Positions 1-8,458 of a DNA stretch of 64,000 nt are shown here, one piece after another. The notes under the pieces were generated by a model. That model did no database searches, was not told the DNA's origin, and saw nothing but the letters and a program-made list of their open reading frames with translations. How positions within the stretch are numbered: the stretch's first letter is position 1; each line of letters begins with the position of its first letter. Both the position numbers and the translations under genes were made by a program. The DNA lies in assembly GCA_034665305.1 (NCBI GenBank), contig JAXDFZ010000016.1:62001-126000 (forward strand), read 5' to 3'. The DNA comes from DASXRU01 sp034665305. Its GTDB lineage: Bacteria > Acidobacteriota > Blastocatellia > Pyrinomonadales > Pyrinomonadaceae.

Positions 1-418
1 CTCCGCCGGGCAAAGTCGGCGTCATTCGCACAGTTGCGCCAAGCGTAAAGTTGATGGGATCGAATGACTTGATGATCATGTCGCCGTTCACGCCGCGGCG
101 AATCAGAATGCGAGTGTTGTCGGCGTTGAAGGTCGGCCACTGTGAATACCACGTTCCGCAGCCTGGCGCCGGACAATCTGCCTGGTCAGTTGCGCGCATG
201 ATCTGAGTGCCAAAGACAGGATCGTTGAACTTGCCACCCACCGCCGGTAACGCGGGCAGGGCCGGCTCCGGGTAAACGGCGCGATCCGTCTTCACAGCGG
301 AGGTTGGCGATTGGCCGTGCGCCGATTCAAGCTTGTCGGAGAAAACAGCAACTAAGAGGAGAGTAAGGAAAATGCCAAGCAGAACGAGACACCGCTTAAT
401 CAAGCTGGTGGAAATCAT
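1..418 (-). CDS. Secreted protein, N-terminal part only (beta-propeller-like start)
   Basis: The gene is cut by the left edge, so only about 139 N-terminal residues are seen. Reading leftwards from an ATG at 418, residues 1-35 are a signal peptide: KR near the N-terminus, a long Leu/Val-rich core, then an AHG-like cleavage region. The mature start contains a motif (IMRATDQADC) and a segment reading WPTFNADNTRILIRRG, which resembles the first blade of a TolB/PD40-type propeller. That family call is tentative. An AGTGAGG ribosome site lies about 8 nt before the ATG. The leader holds two c-di-GMP-I aptamers and a consensus promoter, so expression of this exported protein is probably controlled by c-di-GMP. 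The function is unknown. Confidence 0.75.
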   Translation of the reverse strand, partial: MISTSLIKRCLVLLGIFLTLLLVAVFSDKLESAHGQSPTSAVKTDRAVYPEPALPALPAVGGKFNDPVFGTQIMRATDQADCPAPGCGTWYSQWPTFNADNTRILIRRGVNGDMIIKSFDPINFTLGATVRMTPTLPGG

Positions 419-429
419 GATGAGCCTCA

Positions 430-520
430 CTTCGGTAACCGGACGATCTCAAAGAGGGGCTTGAGACTCCTGGCTTTGCGAACCCGCATCGCTGCGGGAG
501 TGCCTTTTAAATCGGTGTGA
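430..520 (-). promoter_or_regulatory. c-di-GMP-I (GEMM) riboswitch aptamer, gene-proximal copy
   Basis: On the minus strand this stretch has the hallmarks of the GEMM-I aptamer: a P1b hairpin CCCGCA-GCGA-TGCGGG with a GNRA tetraloop, then TCGCAAAGCC, then a second helix closed by GGTTACCGAAG. The 5' box reads GGCACTCC instead of the usual GGCAAACC, so this copy is slightly degenerate. The aptamer ends about 12 nt before the ATG at 418. Its closing stem (TCAC with GTGA) would include part of the GTGAGG ribosome site, which suggests translational control. This is pattern recognition, not a covariance search. Confidence 0.8.
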
Positions 521-799
521 CTTACGCTCGGAAAAGTTGAGCGCTAGCCATGATGGAAGGCGAAGAAAGACACGATCCGCTTCAGGCAGATATGGCGAAA
601 GCGCCGTTCTGCTCTCTTAAGCGGAACGCAAAACCTTGAATTGTCTGGGATTAGTTAGAAAGGAAAGCGGAGAATACGGAATCCGTAGATTGCTAGCTGA
701 CGCAAGCCTGTGATTCCGGACTGGCCTCTTCATCGGGCAAAGCGATTTCGCCGCTGCGGCGAGTCTCGTTTCGTCCGATCGTAGGCCACTCTCCGATCG

Positions 800-908
800 C
801 TTTCGGCAACCAGACAATCTCGGGAGGGTGAAGAATAACTAAAACATCACCTCTGGAGACTCACGGCTTTGCGTCCCTGCCTCACAGCAGGTTTGCCTTT
901 ATCGTGTG
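800..908 (-). promoter_or_regulatory. c-di-GMP-I (GEMM) riboswitch aptamer, promoter-proximal copy
   Basis: The minus strand reads AAGGCAAACC, a short hairpin (CCTGC / GCAGG), GGGACGCAAAGCC, a variable second helix, then TGGTTGCCGAAAG. The GGCAAACC, GACGCAAAGCC and GGTTGCCGA boxes are near-perfect matches to the GEMM-I consensus. It lies between the promoter at 965-993 and the gene-proximal aptamer at 430-520, with about 280 nt between the two aptamers. Tandem aptamers on one leader are known to sharpen or combine the c-di-GMP response. Confidence 0.9.
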
Positions 909-964
909 CAATCATCGCTGGGAAAGAGCTGTTGCTCACGTCTTACGGCGAAATGAGCAACAGG

Positions 965-993
965 ATTAAACACCATTTGACACCGTCTGTCAA
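965..993 (-). promoter_or_regulatory. Sigma-70 promoter driving the tandem riboswitch leader
   Basis: On the minus strand a perfect -35 box TTGACA (plus-strand 988-993) is followed by a 17-bp spacer and TTTAAT as the -10 box (965-970). Transcription would start near 958 and run through both GEMM aptamers into the gene starting at 418. A plus-strand promoter-like pair overlaps it (see next entry). Confidence 0.65.
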
Positions 994-1005
994 CGCGTCA
1001 AAATA
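977..1005 (+). promoter_or_regulatory. Possible plus-strand promoter overlapping the divergent one
   Basis: TTGACA (977-982), a 17-bp spacer and AAAATA (1000-1005) face the glycosyltransferase gene at 1211. The -10 box is poor. If used, the leader would be about 200 nt. The rest of 419-1210, outside the aptamers and promoters, shows no convincing gene. Confidence 0.35.
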
Positions 1006-1210
1006 GGCAAATAATTGGGCAAAAAAGTGTGGAGTTTAGCCTATGTTGTAGCTATGATCGAAAGTGGATCGACGCCACTCATTCAGCCTCTCCAAAGCAA
1101 ATCGATTGCATGATTCGACGAATTCATAGAGTTATCGGCCAAGACTTTCAACCCTTCAAGCTTAACGACGAAACGTCGGCTCCAAGCGCAGCAACACCAG
1201 GAAACCAACT

Positions 1211-2164
1211 TTGAAAGTCTCAATTGTTATCCCCCTCTACAACAAGGCCGCCTACGTCCAGCGCGCGCTCGAGTCAATTTCAGCTCAGACGTTCAAAGAC
1301 TTCGAAGTGATCGTTGTCGATGATGGCTCGACTGATGATGGTGCTTCTGTCGTTCAAAACTATTCCGGCCTTACTCTCCAACTTATTTCGCAGCCGAACG
1401 CCGGACCTGGCGCCGCCCGCAATCGAGGCATCAGCGAAGCAAGGGGAGAATTAATTGCTTTCCTGGATGCCGATGACGAGTGGCTTCCAACCTATCTGGA
1501 GGAGAGTGTGAATCTGCTCGAGGCGTCTGGCCCAGGCGTCGCCGCGGTTTCGTCGGGCTACATTGAGTTTCCCGCAGAAGTCTCACGTGAGGATATGTGG
1601 CGAAAGCGGGGACTTAGGGAAGGGTCCTTCCGCCTCGAACCAAAGACGGATCCCTGGCTAGCCGTCAGTGCCCTCGCTTATATGACTCCCCCTTCGACTC
1701 TGGCACGCGCTGAAGTGTTTCGTAAGTGGAAGGGTTTCTACAGCGAAAGCAAATCCTTGTTTGGCGAGGATGCGTTTCTCTGGCTGAAGGTACTCCTTAA
1801 CGAAACGGTTGCCTTTACCTTGAAGCCGTTAATTCGCATTCACAAGGAAGCATCCGGATTGAGTAGCAACCTCCAATCCGCTCGACCCGTCGAGCCCTTC
1901 TTAATCGACCCCGAAGAAATTCGGGCTGCATGTCCTGTCGAGCTGCGCACGCTTCTCGCTGACATCCTGGCAATCCGCGCTGCCAAAACCGCCTGCATGC
2001 TGGGATACTGGGGACACTGGCGCCAGGCCCGTTTGCTTAGACGACGATTCAATAACGCCAGTCAATGGCGCTTGCCATATTTCGCTCCCGCCCTGATTTG
2101 CAGTACGCCGGTAGGGGCCTTCTTGGGTAAGGTCTGGCGCGGAATGATTACGCGGGATAAATAG
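1211..2164 (+). CDS. Family 2 glycosyltransferase
   Basis: 317 residues. The N-terminal GT-A fold starts at once with the family motif VSIVIPLYNKAAYV, followed by VVDDGSTDDG (residues 36-44) for nucleotide binding and DADDEW (86-91), the metal-binding DxD-type site. It should transfer a sugar from a nucleotide donor to a growing glycan on the cytoplasmic side. The start is a TTG with AGGAA about 8 nt upstream; no earlier good start is seen. The next glycosyltransferase begins 8 nt after the stop, so the two are co-transcribed. Acceptor and donor cannot be read from sequence. Confidence 0.9.
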   Translation: MKVSIVIPLYNKAAYVQRALESISAQTFKDFEVIVVDDGSTDDGASVVQNYSGLTLQLISQPNAGPGAARNRGISEARGELIAFLDADDEWLPTYLEESVNLLEASGPGVAAVSSGYIEFPAEVSREDMWRKRGLREGSFRLEPKTDPWLAVSALAYMTPPSTLARAEVFRKWKGFYSESKSLFGEDAFLWLKVLLNETVAFTLKPLIRIHKEASGLSSNLQSARPVEPFLIDPEEIRAACPVELRTLLADILAIRAAKTACMLGYWGHWRQARLLRRRFNNASQWRLPYFAPALICSTPVGAFLGKVWRGMITRDK

Positions 2165-2172
2165 GAAAAGTA

Positions 2173-3399
2173 TTGATTACACCTTCCGAACACGATCAGA
2201 CACCACGTTCTAACAGTCACAGCGTACGGACAATCAAGCTCGTCGCTCTGATTGAAGCCTTGTCGGTAAACGCCGTCGCTAAGAACATGTTGGAGTTTCA
2301 ACGTGCCCTAGGGGAACTCGGAGAAGGTGCGCCCCCGGTGCAGACTTCGTTCGTGACCTTTGATCGAAGTGGACGTCCACAAAATGAGTCGCAAAATGAA
2401 TTTGTAAGAGCTGCGCGAGAAGATGGACTGGAAATAGACGTGATTCCGGAACGCGGACGTTTTGATCTTCGCGTGCTTCCGGCCCTGCGTGAAATCATCA
2501 ACCGGCGCGCCCCCGACATCATCGTGACGCATCAGGTCAAATCACACTTTCTGATGAAGGTGTCGCGCCTCAACAAGCAATATCCCTGGGTGGCTTTTCA
2601 TCACGGCTACACTGCCACCGATCGCAAGATGCGGGCATACAATCATCTGAATCGGTGGTCCTTACCAACCGCCGACAAAGTTGTTACTGTCTGCAACGCG
2701 TTCGCGCGCGATCTTGAAGCGGCAGGGATACGGCGGGATCATCTTCACGTTCAGCACAATGCTATTCGGCGCGGCAGAGAGGTGAGCAAGGAAGAAGTCA
2801 CGCAATTGCGTCAGCGTCTCGGCGCCGCCCCCGACGAGCGCATCGTTTTGAGCGTCGGGCGCTTGTCGCGCGAGAAAGCCCAAGTCGATCTCATCGCAGC
2901 GTTCAAACATCTTGATGCAATTGATAATTCAAACAGGGCTCGCCTAATCTTTGTCGGTGACGGGCCTGAACGCCAAAGGCTGGAAACAAAAGCTGCCTCG
3001 CTTGGTATTTCCCAGCGCGTGGTGTTTACGGGAGAAGTTAACGACGTCCAGCCTTTTTACGCTGCAGCCGACGTTATGGTGCTGCCGTCTCACAGTGAAG
3101 GCTCGCCCTACGTCCTCCTCGAAGCCATGGCGGCGAATCTCGCTATCGTGGCCACCGCCGTCGGAGGCGTTCCGGAAATGGTCGAGGACCAAAAGAGCGC
3201 GTTGCTCGTGCCCGCCAGCGATCCGCAGGCAATGGCAATCGCAATCGATTGTATCCTTTCGGATCCTGAACTTGCGTCGCGCCTAACCGCGACCGCTTCA
3301 GCGCTGATAGCTACTATTTACTCGCCCGTGACTTATCTTCATTCCCTCGTAAAAGTCTATCGCGACCTCATCGACACATCCTCGGCGAAGAACTCCTGA
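2173..3399 (+). CDS. Family 4 glycosyltransferase (GT-B)
   Basis: 408 residues with the two-domain GT-B layout. The N-terminal acceptor domain carries HQVKSHFLMK and AFHHGYTATDRK. The C-terminal domain starts at about residue 220 with SVGRLSREKAQVDLIAAF and has the GT4 E-x7-E site SEGSPYVLLEAMA near 310-325. It is a retaining transferase for an exopolysaccharide or O-antigen. It starts with TTG, preceded by AGGAAAAG that overlaps the stop region of the upstream GT2 gene. Together with that gene it forms a two-gene unit on the strand opposite the main cluster. Confidence 0.9.
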   Translation: MITPSEHDQTPRSNSHSVRTIKLVALIEALSVNAVAKNMLEFQRALGELGEGAPPVQTSFVTFDRSGRPQNESQNEFVRAAREDGLEIDVIPERGRFDLRVLPALREIINRRAPDIIVTHQVKSHFLMKVSRLNKQYPWVAFHHGYTATDRKMRAYNHLNRWSLPTADKVVTVCNAFARDLEAAGIRRDHLHVQHNAIRRGREVSKEEVTQLRQRLGAAPDERIVLSVGRLSREKAQVDLIAAFKHLDAIDNSNRARLIFVGDGPERQRLETKAASLGISQRVVFTGEVNDVQPFYAAADVMVLPSHSEGSPYVLLEAMAANLAIVATAVGGVPEMVEDQKSALLVPASDPQAMAIAIDCILSDPELASRLTATASALIATIYSPVTYLHSLVKVYRDLIDTSSAKNS

Positions 3400-3498
3400 T
3401 CTCCTTATCTCTCCCACGAGAACCAGCGCGGATGTGAAATTCCCGTTTGGTTCGTCTTTTACTCTAAATTCAAGTTTCGAAATGATCCGGGGCATCAA

Positions 3499-4245
3499 AT
3501 GAACAAGGAGCAAGGGCGCCTCTCAGGAAAAGTCGCACTGATTGCAGTTGCGCTTGGCGTGGTTTTTCTTACCATGCTTTCGCCATCAAAGGTTTACGCG
3601 GATCCTATTGCAATTACCGACGGTTTCTACACATTCAGTTCACCGTTTCGAACCAGCAGTCCCGTTTACAACAACTTCACCTCAGACCTGCGCGGAAACA
3701 ACTTCAGGGCTTTCACTCATGTGACTGACGAAATCAGTCTGCAACTGGGATCTAACTGCGACTATCCCTGTGTGGCCGGTTCAACGTTCAGACTCAGTGG
3801 GGCGCGGCCCATTGCCCAGTTCTCGCCGACTGGTTTCTTAGAAATCAACGGCGAGCGCCGCTTCGGATTTTTCTTCGGCAGCACCTCACAGTTTGAAACA
3901 GGGACAGTTACAATCCCACTAGACGCGGGATCTGAACTGACCCTGAGCACAAACTTTATGATGACCGGCGTCGTGGGATTTGCGGAATATGACCTTCAGA
4001 GATTGGTGTTCACCGGATACACCTTCAACTCTGAGATTTTCGGATCGGGCATCGTGGATATCGCACTCTTTCTGAGCCAAACTACAGGACAATATGAAGT
4101 ATCGGCAGTGCGATACAACTTTCAGCCTCAGCCTGTGCCGGAACCCGCAACCCTTCTTCTGTTGCTGACCGGGCTCGGAGGGATGACGGCGAAGGGTTAC
4201 AAGCGTCGTAAATCGATTAAGTCAAGAATGATAGCTGGCAGGTAG
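3499..4245 (+). CDS. PEP-CTERM sorting domain protein
   Basis: 248 residues. An N-terminal signal peptide (hydrophobic core about residues 11-28, cleavage near VYA-DP) exports the protein. The C-terminus from about residue 213 is a textbook PEP-CTERM tail: VPEPAT, a Leu-rich membrane segment, then a basic KGYKRRK cluster. In known systems such tails are cut and anchored by an exosortase linked to extracellular polysaccharide. The body has no recognised domain; it is rich in beta-type, Ser/Thr/Phe-rich sequence with one CDYPC pair. A GGGG ribosome site lies 7 nt before the ATG. No exosortase gene is visible in this window, so its sorting enzyme must be encoded elsewhere. Confidence 0.85.
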   Translation: MNKEQGRLSGKVALIAVALGVVFLTMLSPSKVYADPIAITDGFYTFSSPFRTSSPVYNNFTSDLRGNNFRAFTHVTDEISLQLGSNCDYPCVAGSTFRLSGARPIAQFSPTGFLEINGERRFGFFFGSTSQFETGTVTIPLDAGSELTLSTNFMMTGVVGFAEYDLQRLVFTGYTFNSEIFGSGIVDIALFLSQTTGQYEVSAVRYNFQPQPVPEPATLLLLLTGLGGMTAKGYKRRKSIKSRMIAGR

Positions 4246-4294
4246 AAGGCGCACGGTAAAGGCTGAGACTTTGGGCACGGGCTTCGAACAGATC

Positions 4295-5131
4295 TTAGAT
4301 ATCCTTCAGGAAGACAAACTCATTGCAACCCAGTCCCACCCCGCCGCACTTCAGTTTCGTGAGCGTGAAATTCCGCGCGCGATAGAAATCAAGAATCTCT
4401 TCCGGCTTAGCAACTTCGTAAGGGTAACCGCCGACCCAATCGATGATATCGCGCCAGCGATTCATCCCCCGGTTCCGCTCATACTGCGTCCACGAACGAA
4501 AATACTCCGCGGGCTTCAAAGAAATAACTGACCGGAGCAACGACTTCCCTTCCTCAGGGGCAATTACGATCGCGGCGAACGGAGTCTTTAGAATACCCGG
4601 CAGCGAATTGTAAGCTTGCTTGATGCTGTTCCAGCGCACACTCTTGCTGCCCATGTCATTGTAAATCGCTATAAAGAGTTTCCCCTTTGGCGCAACCGCC
4701 AGGGCTGCATTATCGAGCGCCGGCCACATATGGCCGGTGTGATGCAACACGCCCCATGAGTACACCACATCGAACATGCCCAGCGATTTTAAGTAATCAG
4801 GATCCAGCGCCGATCCTTCTTCAACCTTCCAGGCCACATCGCCGGGAAAGTAAGTGCTTCGTAATTTGGCGGTGGAAGCAACCGAATGGGGATCGAAGTC
4901 GAATGAGTGAACGCGCGCACCCAACCGCCGGGCCGCCAAACTGAAAAGGCCGCTGCCAGAACCGATATCAAGGAACGACTTCCCTTGCAGATCATTGACC
5001 TCCAGCATTGCGCACAAAGATTCTTCTGCGCGAGCAATTCGCGTATCGTCAAGCACAGCCAGAAAGCGGCTCCAGTTTCGGCCGAACTCAAACCTTTCAC
5101 CCTGTGCAATTTCTATGGCATGCGTACTCAT
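4295..5131 (-). CDS. Class I SAM-dependent methyltransferase
   Basis: 278 residues from the ATG at 5131, which has GAGG upstream overlapping the stop of the preceding gene. A longer in-frame reading back to 5314 would overlap the DUF218 gene and is unlikely. SAM-binding motif I is FLDIGSGSGLFSL (residues 53-65), followed by the acidic SFDFD loop; a later VVYSWGVLHHTG segment is typical of motif IV. The substrate is probably a glycan or sugar lipid given the neighbours. It is the last gene of the 15020-to-4295 operon, and it converges with the PEP-CTERM gene, from which it is separated by 49 bp. Confidence 0.85.
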   Translation of the reverse strand: MSTHAIEIAQGERFEFGRNWSRFLAVLDDTRIARAEESLCAMLEVNDLQGKSFLDIGSGSGLFSLAARRLGARVHSFDFDPHSVASTAKLRSTYFPGDVAWKVEEGSALDPDYLKSLGMFDVVYSWGVLHHTGHMWPALDNAALAVAPKGKLFIAIYNDMGSKSVRWNSIKQAYNSLPGILKTPFAAIVIAPEEGKSLLRSVISLKPAEYFRSWTQYERNRGMNRWRDIIDWVGGYPYEVAKPEEILDFYRARNFTLTKLKCGGVGLGCNEFVFLKDI

Positions 5132-5142
5132 AACGGGGGACC

Positions 5143-5793
5143 TCAGCGATAGTGAATCTTGTAGTAGATCATTTTTAGATATTCGCCCGGAACCAGCTCC
5201 CAGCCCAGTGGTTGACTCCACCAGATCGTCGAACTTGGGGCCTCCTGGCCCGGTCGAACGGGATCCAATCCGATCGCAATGCCGGTATCCCGAAAGACTT
5301 TGGTGAACGCCCATCGCGCGCGCCGTGACTGATAACCTGACGTTACGATTATAATTGAACGAAAGCCGTGTTCAGCGCTGTAGCGACGCACTTGCAAGGC
5401 TTCGTCGTAGGTACTTGACACACTGCCCGGCACAATTTCGATGCTCTCCGCCGGCACCCCTTGTCGTTTCAATTCATCCATCGCCCTTTCCACGAAGAGC
5501 GGATTTCGCTCGTAAGCGGTTGACCAACCGCTTTGCAAATTGTCGTTGGTCAGGACAATTTTGGCAGCACGGCCGTCTCTGAAAAGTCGCGCAGCCTGTC
5601 CCGTGCGTTCTCGATACGTCGCGGACCCAGCGAGCACCAACAGCGCGTCGGCATGCGGCAGGTTAGATCTTACGATCAGCGCTTCGGCACTGGCCCAGGC
5701 CAGCAGCCATGCAAAACCGAGAAACAGGACCGGCCAACGCCCGCGGCGCCAAAGAACTTCAAAGAGCGACGACGATCCGTAAGGCTTCTTCAT
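5143..5793 (-). CDS. DUF218 (YdcF/SanA-like) membrane protein
   Basis: 216 residues. One N-terminal membrane helix (about 17-40) anchors a DUF218 domain. Its signature elements are LLVLAGSATYRERTGQAA near residue 50, KIVLTNDN, and SSTYDEA...IIIVTSGYQSRRARWAF around 128-165. Family members (SanA, ElyC, YdcF) act in envelope integrity or lipid-carrier metabolism, but the reaction is not settled. The start overlaps the stop of the upstream GT4 gene (ATGA), showing translational coupling inside the polysaccharide operon. Confidence 0.85.
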   Translation of the reverse strand: MKKPYGSSSLFEVLWRRGRWPVLFLGFAWLLAWASAEALIVRSNLPHADALLVLAGSATYRERTGQAARLFRDGRAAKIVLTNDNLQSGWSTAYERNPLFVERAMDELKRQGVPAESIEIVPGSVSSTYDEALQVRRYSAEHGFRSIIIVTSGYQSRRARWAFTKVFRDTGIAIGLDPVRPGQEAPSSTIWWSQPLGWELVPGEYLKMIYYKIHYR

Positions 5794-6971
5794 GCGCCTT
5801 CGCTGCGCAAACTAACAACGGCAGACCCCGACGTTTGCGGCGCCTTCGCGAGCACTCGATCGTAGAGGGCGAGGGTGCGATCCAGTTGAGTTTTGGGAGA
5901 AAACTTCGCTTCCGCGAGCTCTCGTCCTCGCTGGCCCATGAGTTGCCCGCGCTTCGGGTTGCCAAGTAACTCTAAAATTCGGCCGGCCATTGCTTCGTGA
6001 TCACCCGCCGGAACGATGTGTCCAGTTTCACCTTCCACGACTGCTTCCCGAGCACCCCCGACGTCAGTCACAACCACCGGGCACGCCGCCGCCATATATT
6101 CCAGAATCGCGTTGGAAAACCCTTCGGCCTTCGAGCTTAAGACGCACACTTCTGAAACGCTCAACAGTGCAGCGACTCGCTCGCACCTTCCAAGAAAGAC
6201 TACGGCATCACCCAATCCCAATTGCGCGGCGAGCTGTCTCAGACTCTCCTGCAACCTACCTTCACCGGCGATCAGGAACGTAACCTCGGGACAGGCTGCG
6301 TGAACTCTAGCTGCTGCCCGGAGGAAAGTAGGATGGTCCTTAACTTCATGTTGCAAGTTAGCCACGATGGTGACGAAACGGCGTCCGCCGTGCATCGACA
6401 GTCCTAGAATTGGGAGGGCTGCGTCGCGCTCAATCTCCGTTGATACGCGCTCCGTGCTTACGCTGTTATGAATCGTTTGAATCTTTTCCGCCTTTACCCC
6501 GGCCACGATTAGGTCTTGACCAACGGCCGCGGCGTTAACGACAACACCATTTGCCAGGGAATAGGCGACGCGTTCTGCTCGGAGCTGCATCGGACTACGA
6601 AAGCCATGTGTTTCCCGCTTCGAAGCGATGCGACCGGGAACGCGCGCTAACGTCGCAGCGGTCATCCCGAAGATGTTTGTATAGAAGTCATGACTGTGAA
6701 GAATTCTTATGTCGTTTTGTTTCAGGAATCGCACAAGACGGCCGAGCTGCAGGACAAAGTTTCGATCGTAAAAGCTGGTCAGCGGGTATTCCGAAATTTC
6801 TCCGAATCCCAGAGCCTCAGCTTCGGCGAGCAGCAAGCCGCGCCTTTGCAGACAAGCAAGATGGACGAGGTAGTCACCGCTCTCGTTTAGTAAACGCACT
6901 AGTTGAATGGCCTGGCGTTCTGTGCCGCCCTGCTCAAAGCTGTCTACAATGTGAAGAATGCCTGGCTTCAT
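5790..6971 (-). CDS. Family 4 glycosyltransferase
   Basis: 393 residues, GT-B fold. The N-terminal glycine-rich entry reads ILHIVDSFEQGGTERQ. The C-terminal nucleotide-sugar domain carries FVTIVANLQHEVKDHPTFL and the E-x7-E site SKAEGFSNAILEYMA near residues 270-285. This set is typical of transferases that extend exopolysaccharide repeat units. It follows the alkaline-phosphatase-like gene by 13 bp and overlaps the DUF218 gene by 4 bp. Confidence 0.9.
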   Translation of the reverse strand: MKPGILHIVDSFEQGGTERQAIQLVRLLNESGDYLVHLACLQRRGLLLAEAEALGFGEISEYPLTSFYDRNFVLQLGRLVRFLKQNDIRILHSHDFYTNIFGMTAATLARVPGRIASKRETHGFRSPMQLRAERVAYSLANGVVVNAAAVGQDLIVAGVKAEKIQTIHNSVSTERVSTEIERDAALPILGLSMHGGRRFVTIVANLQHEVKDHPTFLRAAARVHAACPEVTFLIAGEGRLQESLRQLAAQLGLGDAVVFLGRCERVAALLSVSEVCVLSSKAEGFSNAILEYMAAACPVVVTDVGGAREAVVEGETGHIVPAGDHEAMAGRILELLGNPKRGQLMGQRGRELAEAKFSPKTQLDRTLALYDRVLAKAPQTSGSAVVSLRSEGA

Positions 6972-6984
6972 TTATCGGTTTCCG

Positions 6985-8430
6985 TCACGCAGACGCAAGG
7001 TTCTTCTGAAACTTCTCAAAAGCTTCGCTCAAAACTCGTCCGGTCATTTCTCCCGGCACGGGCACACCAAGGAGAGTCAATAACGTCGGTGCAATGTCGA
7101 GATTCGTGCAATTTCTAATTTCCTCTCCGGCGCGAATGCCAGGTCCGTAAATCATCATCATCCCCTTAGGATCGTGACAACCTGATTTGACCATCCCCGT
7201 GCCATAAACCAGATCCTCAAAGCGATAAGAATGCTCTCTTTCGGCCCCTGGAAAAACACACAGAGATTCTTCCGAAGTCTCATCGTGGTGCTGGAGAGTC
7301 ACCGTGATGCTATTTTCGAGAGAGTCCACAAAGAACATTGGGCGTTCGGGCACGTCAACGTAGGCCGCCCGGAGTTTGTCCAAAACAAGGCCTTTCGTTT
7401 CAGCCGAGTCAGGGTACAGGTTGAACTGATCAGACATAGTAGAAAGAGCTCGCACGCGGCCTTCGACACCGAGAATCTCTATTAGCCGGTCGAGGGATCT
7501 CAGTTGCCCTATGCGTTTGCCCTTCTTCAAGGAACTAACAAAGGGTTGCTGACCCATGCTGGAGGCCACAACCAAAACTGTTTCGCGATCAATCAACTTC
7601 AGGACCCTTTTCAATAAGTCATCCGCCGTGCGGTACCCGAACTCGATCGCTCTGCCATACTTCGTCTTTTCCTCGTCAGTTGTTTCCTGAGGAAAGATCT
7701 CCGGTTGCATTGCCTTCCAGTAGGTATGCATGTAGTGGGCGACATGATTTGTATGAAACGTAGCAAAGTCTGGTCTATGCCGCTGGTAGAGCGCCCGAAA
7801 GAAATCAAAGTTCACGATGGGTTGTAACGATACTCGCTGCCAGCGCGATCCGGGATCTCTCCGTTCGCGCGCCAGTTGGCGTGCAATCCTGGTCATGGTG
7901 CTCGCGCGCAAACCTAAGCGCAGGAGGTCAGTTCCCAATTTTGCTTTGAATCGTGGGCCATCGCTATCCGCAGGTAACCTCACCGAACGCGTGTAGGTAA
8001 GATTCAGTTTCTGTATTGGCCCCAGGTTCGCGGGAAAAGTTGCATAGTCAGGCGCAAAGGTATCAGGCACGTAAAACCCTTTGACTCTTTGCGGGGGCCA
8101 GGAACAAAGGCTGCCATAGAGGCCCACGCTCAACCCCGCTTCGTTGCAAAGTTCCCAAAGGCGTTTGGCTTGAATTGTTTCCGGGGGCTGCTGCAGAAAA
8201 AATACGTTGTGATCTTTTTGAGCCCGACCCGAATACACGGTGGTCCAGGTGATCCATGGATCGAGTTGGGGCGGCAAATCAACACTCATTGGCGCCGCCC
8301 ATGACCCCTCTCGTTTGAGGCGAGCAAACGTGGGCAACAGACCCCGGGCAATGAGCGGATCGATCAGGTTCCATGTGACCTCGTTAATCTCGAGTAATAT
8401 GACTTTGGTGCGCACGATAACTTGCCTCAT
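6985..8430 (-). CDS. Alkaline phosphatase superfamily (type I phosphodiesterase-like) protein
   Basis: 481 residues from an ATG at 8430; the open frame extends upstream but would overlap the deacetylase gene. The N-terminal motif VILLEINEVTWNLIDPLI matches the metal/nucleophile block of type I phosphodiesterases, with Thr kept but the usual leading Asp replaced by Asn. Later blocks are TFHTNHVAHYMHTYWK (His-rich metal site) and MIYGPGIRAGEE...LDIAPTLLTLLGVPVP at the C-terminus. No signal peptide is evident. Relatives hydrolyse phospho- or sulfo-esters or move phosphoryl groups onto glycans; here it may modify the polysaccharide, but this is inference. Confidence 0.75.
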   Translation of the reverse strand: MRQVIVRTKVILLEINEVTWNLIDPLIARGLLPTFARLKREGSWAAPMSVDLPPQLDPWITWTTVYSGRAQKDHNVFFLQQPPETIQAKRLWELCNEAGLSVGLYGSLCSWPPQRVKGFYVPDTFAPDYATFPANLGPIQKLNLTYTRSVRLPADSDGPRFKAKLGTDLLRLGLRASTMTRIARQLARERRDPGSRWQRVSLQPIVNFDFFRALYQRHRPDFATFHTNHVAHYMHTYWKAMQPEIFPQETTDEEKTKYGRAIEFGYRTADDLLKRVLKLIDRETVLVVASSMGQQPFVSSLKKGKRIGQLRSLDRLIEILGVEGRVRALSTMSDQFNLYPDSAETKGLVLDKLRAAYVDVPERPMFFVDSLENSITVTLQHHDETSEESLCVFPGAEREHSYRFEDLVYGTGMVKSGCHDPKGMMMIYGPGIRAGEEIRNCTNLDIAPTLLTLLGVPVPGEMTGRVLSEAFEKFQKNLASA

Positions 8431-8458
8431 GGCGACCCGAATCCGACGAGAGCACTGT

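Noticed and set aside
617..817. Minus-strand 66-codon frame between the two riboswitch aptamers
   Set aside because: It starts with TTG inside an aptamer and has no sequence character of a real protein.
5132..5314. N-terminal extension of the methyltransferase at 4295
   Set aside because: It overlaps the DUF218 gene and has no motif; the ATG at 5131 has a ribosome site.
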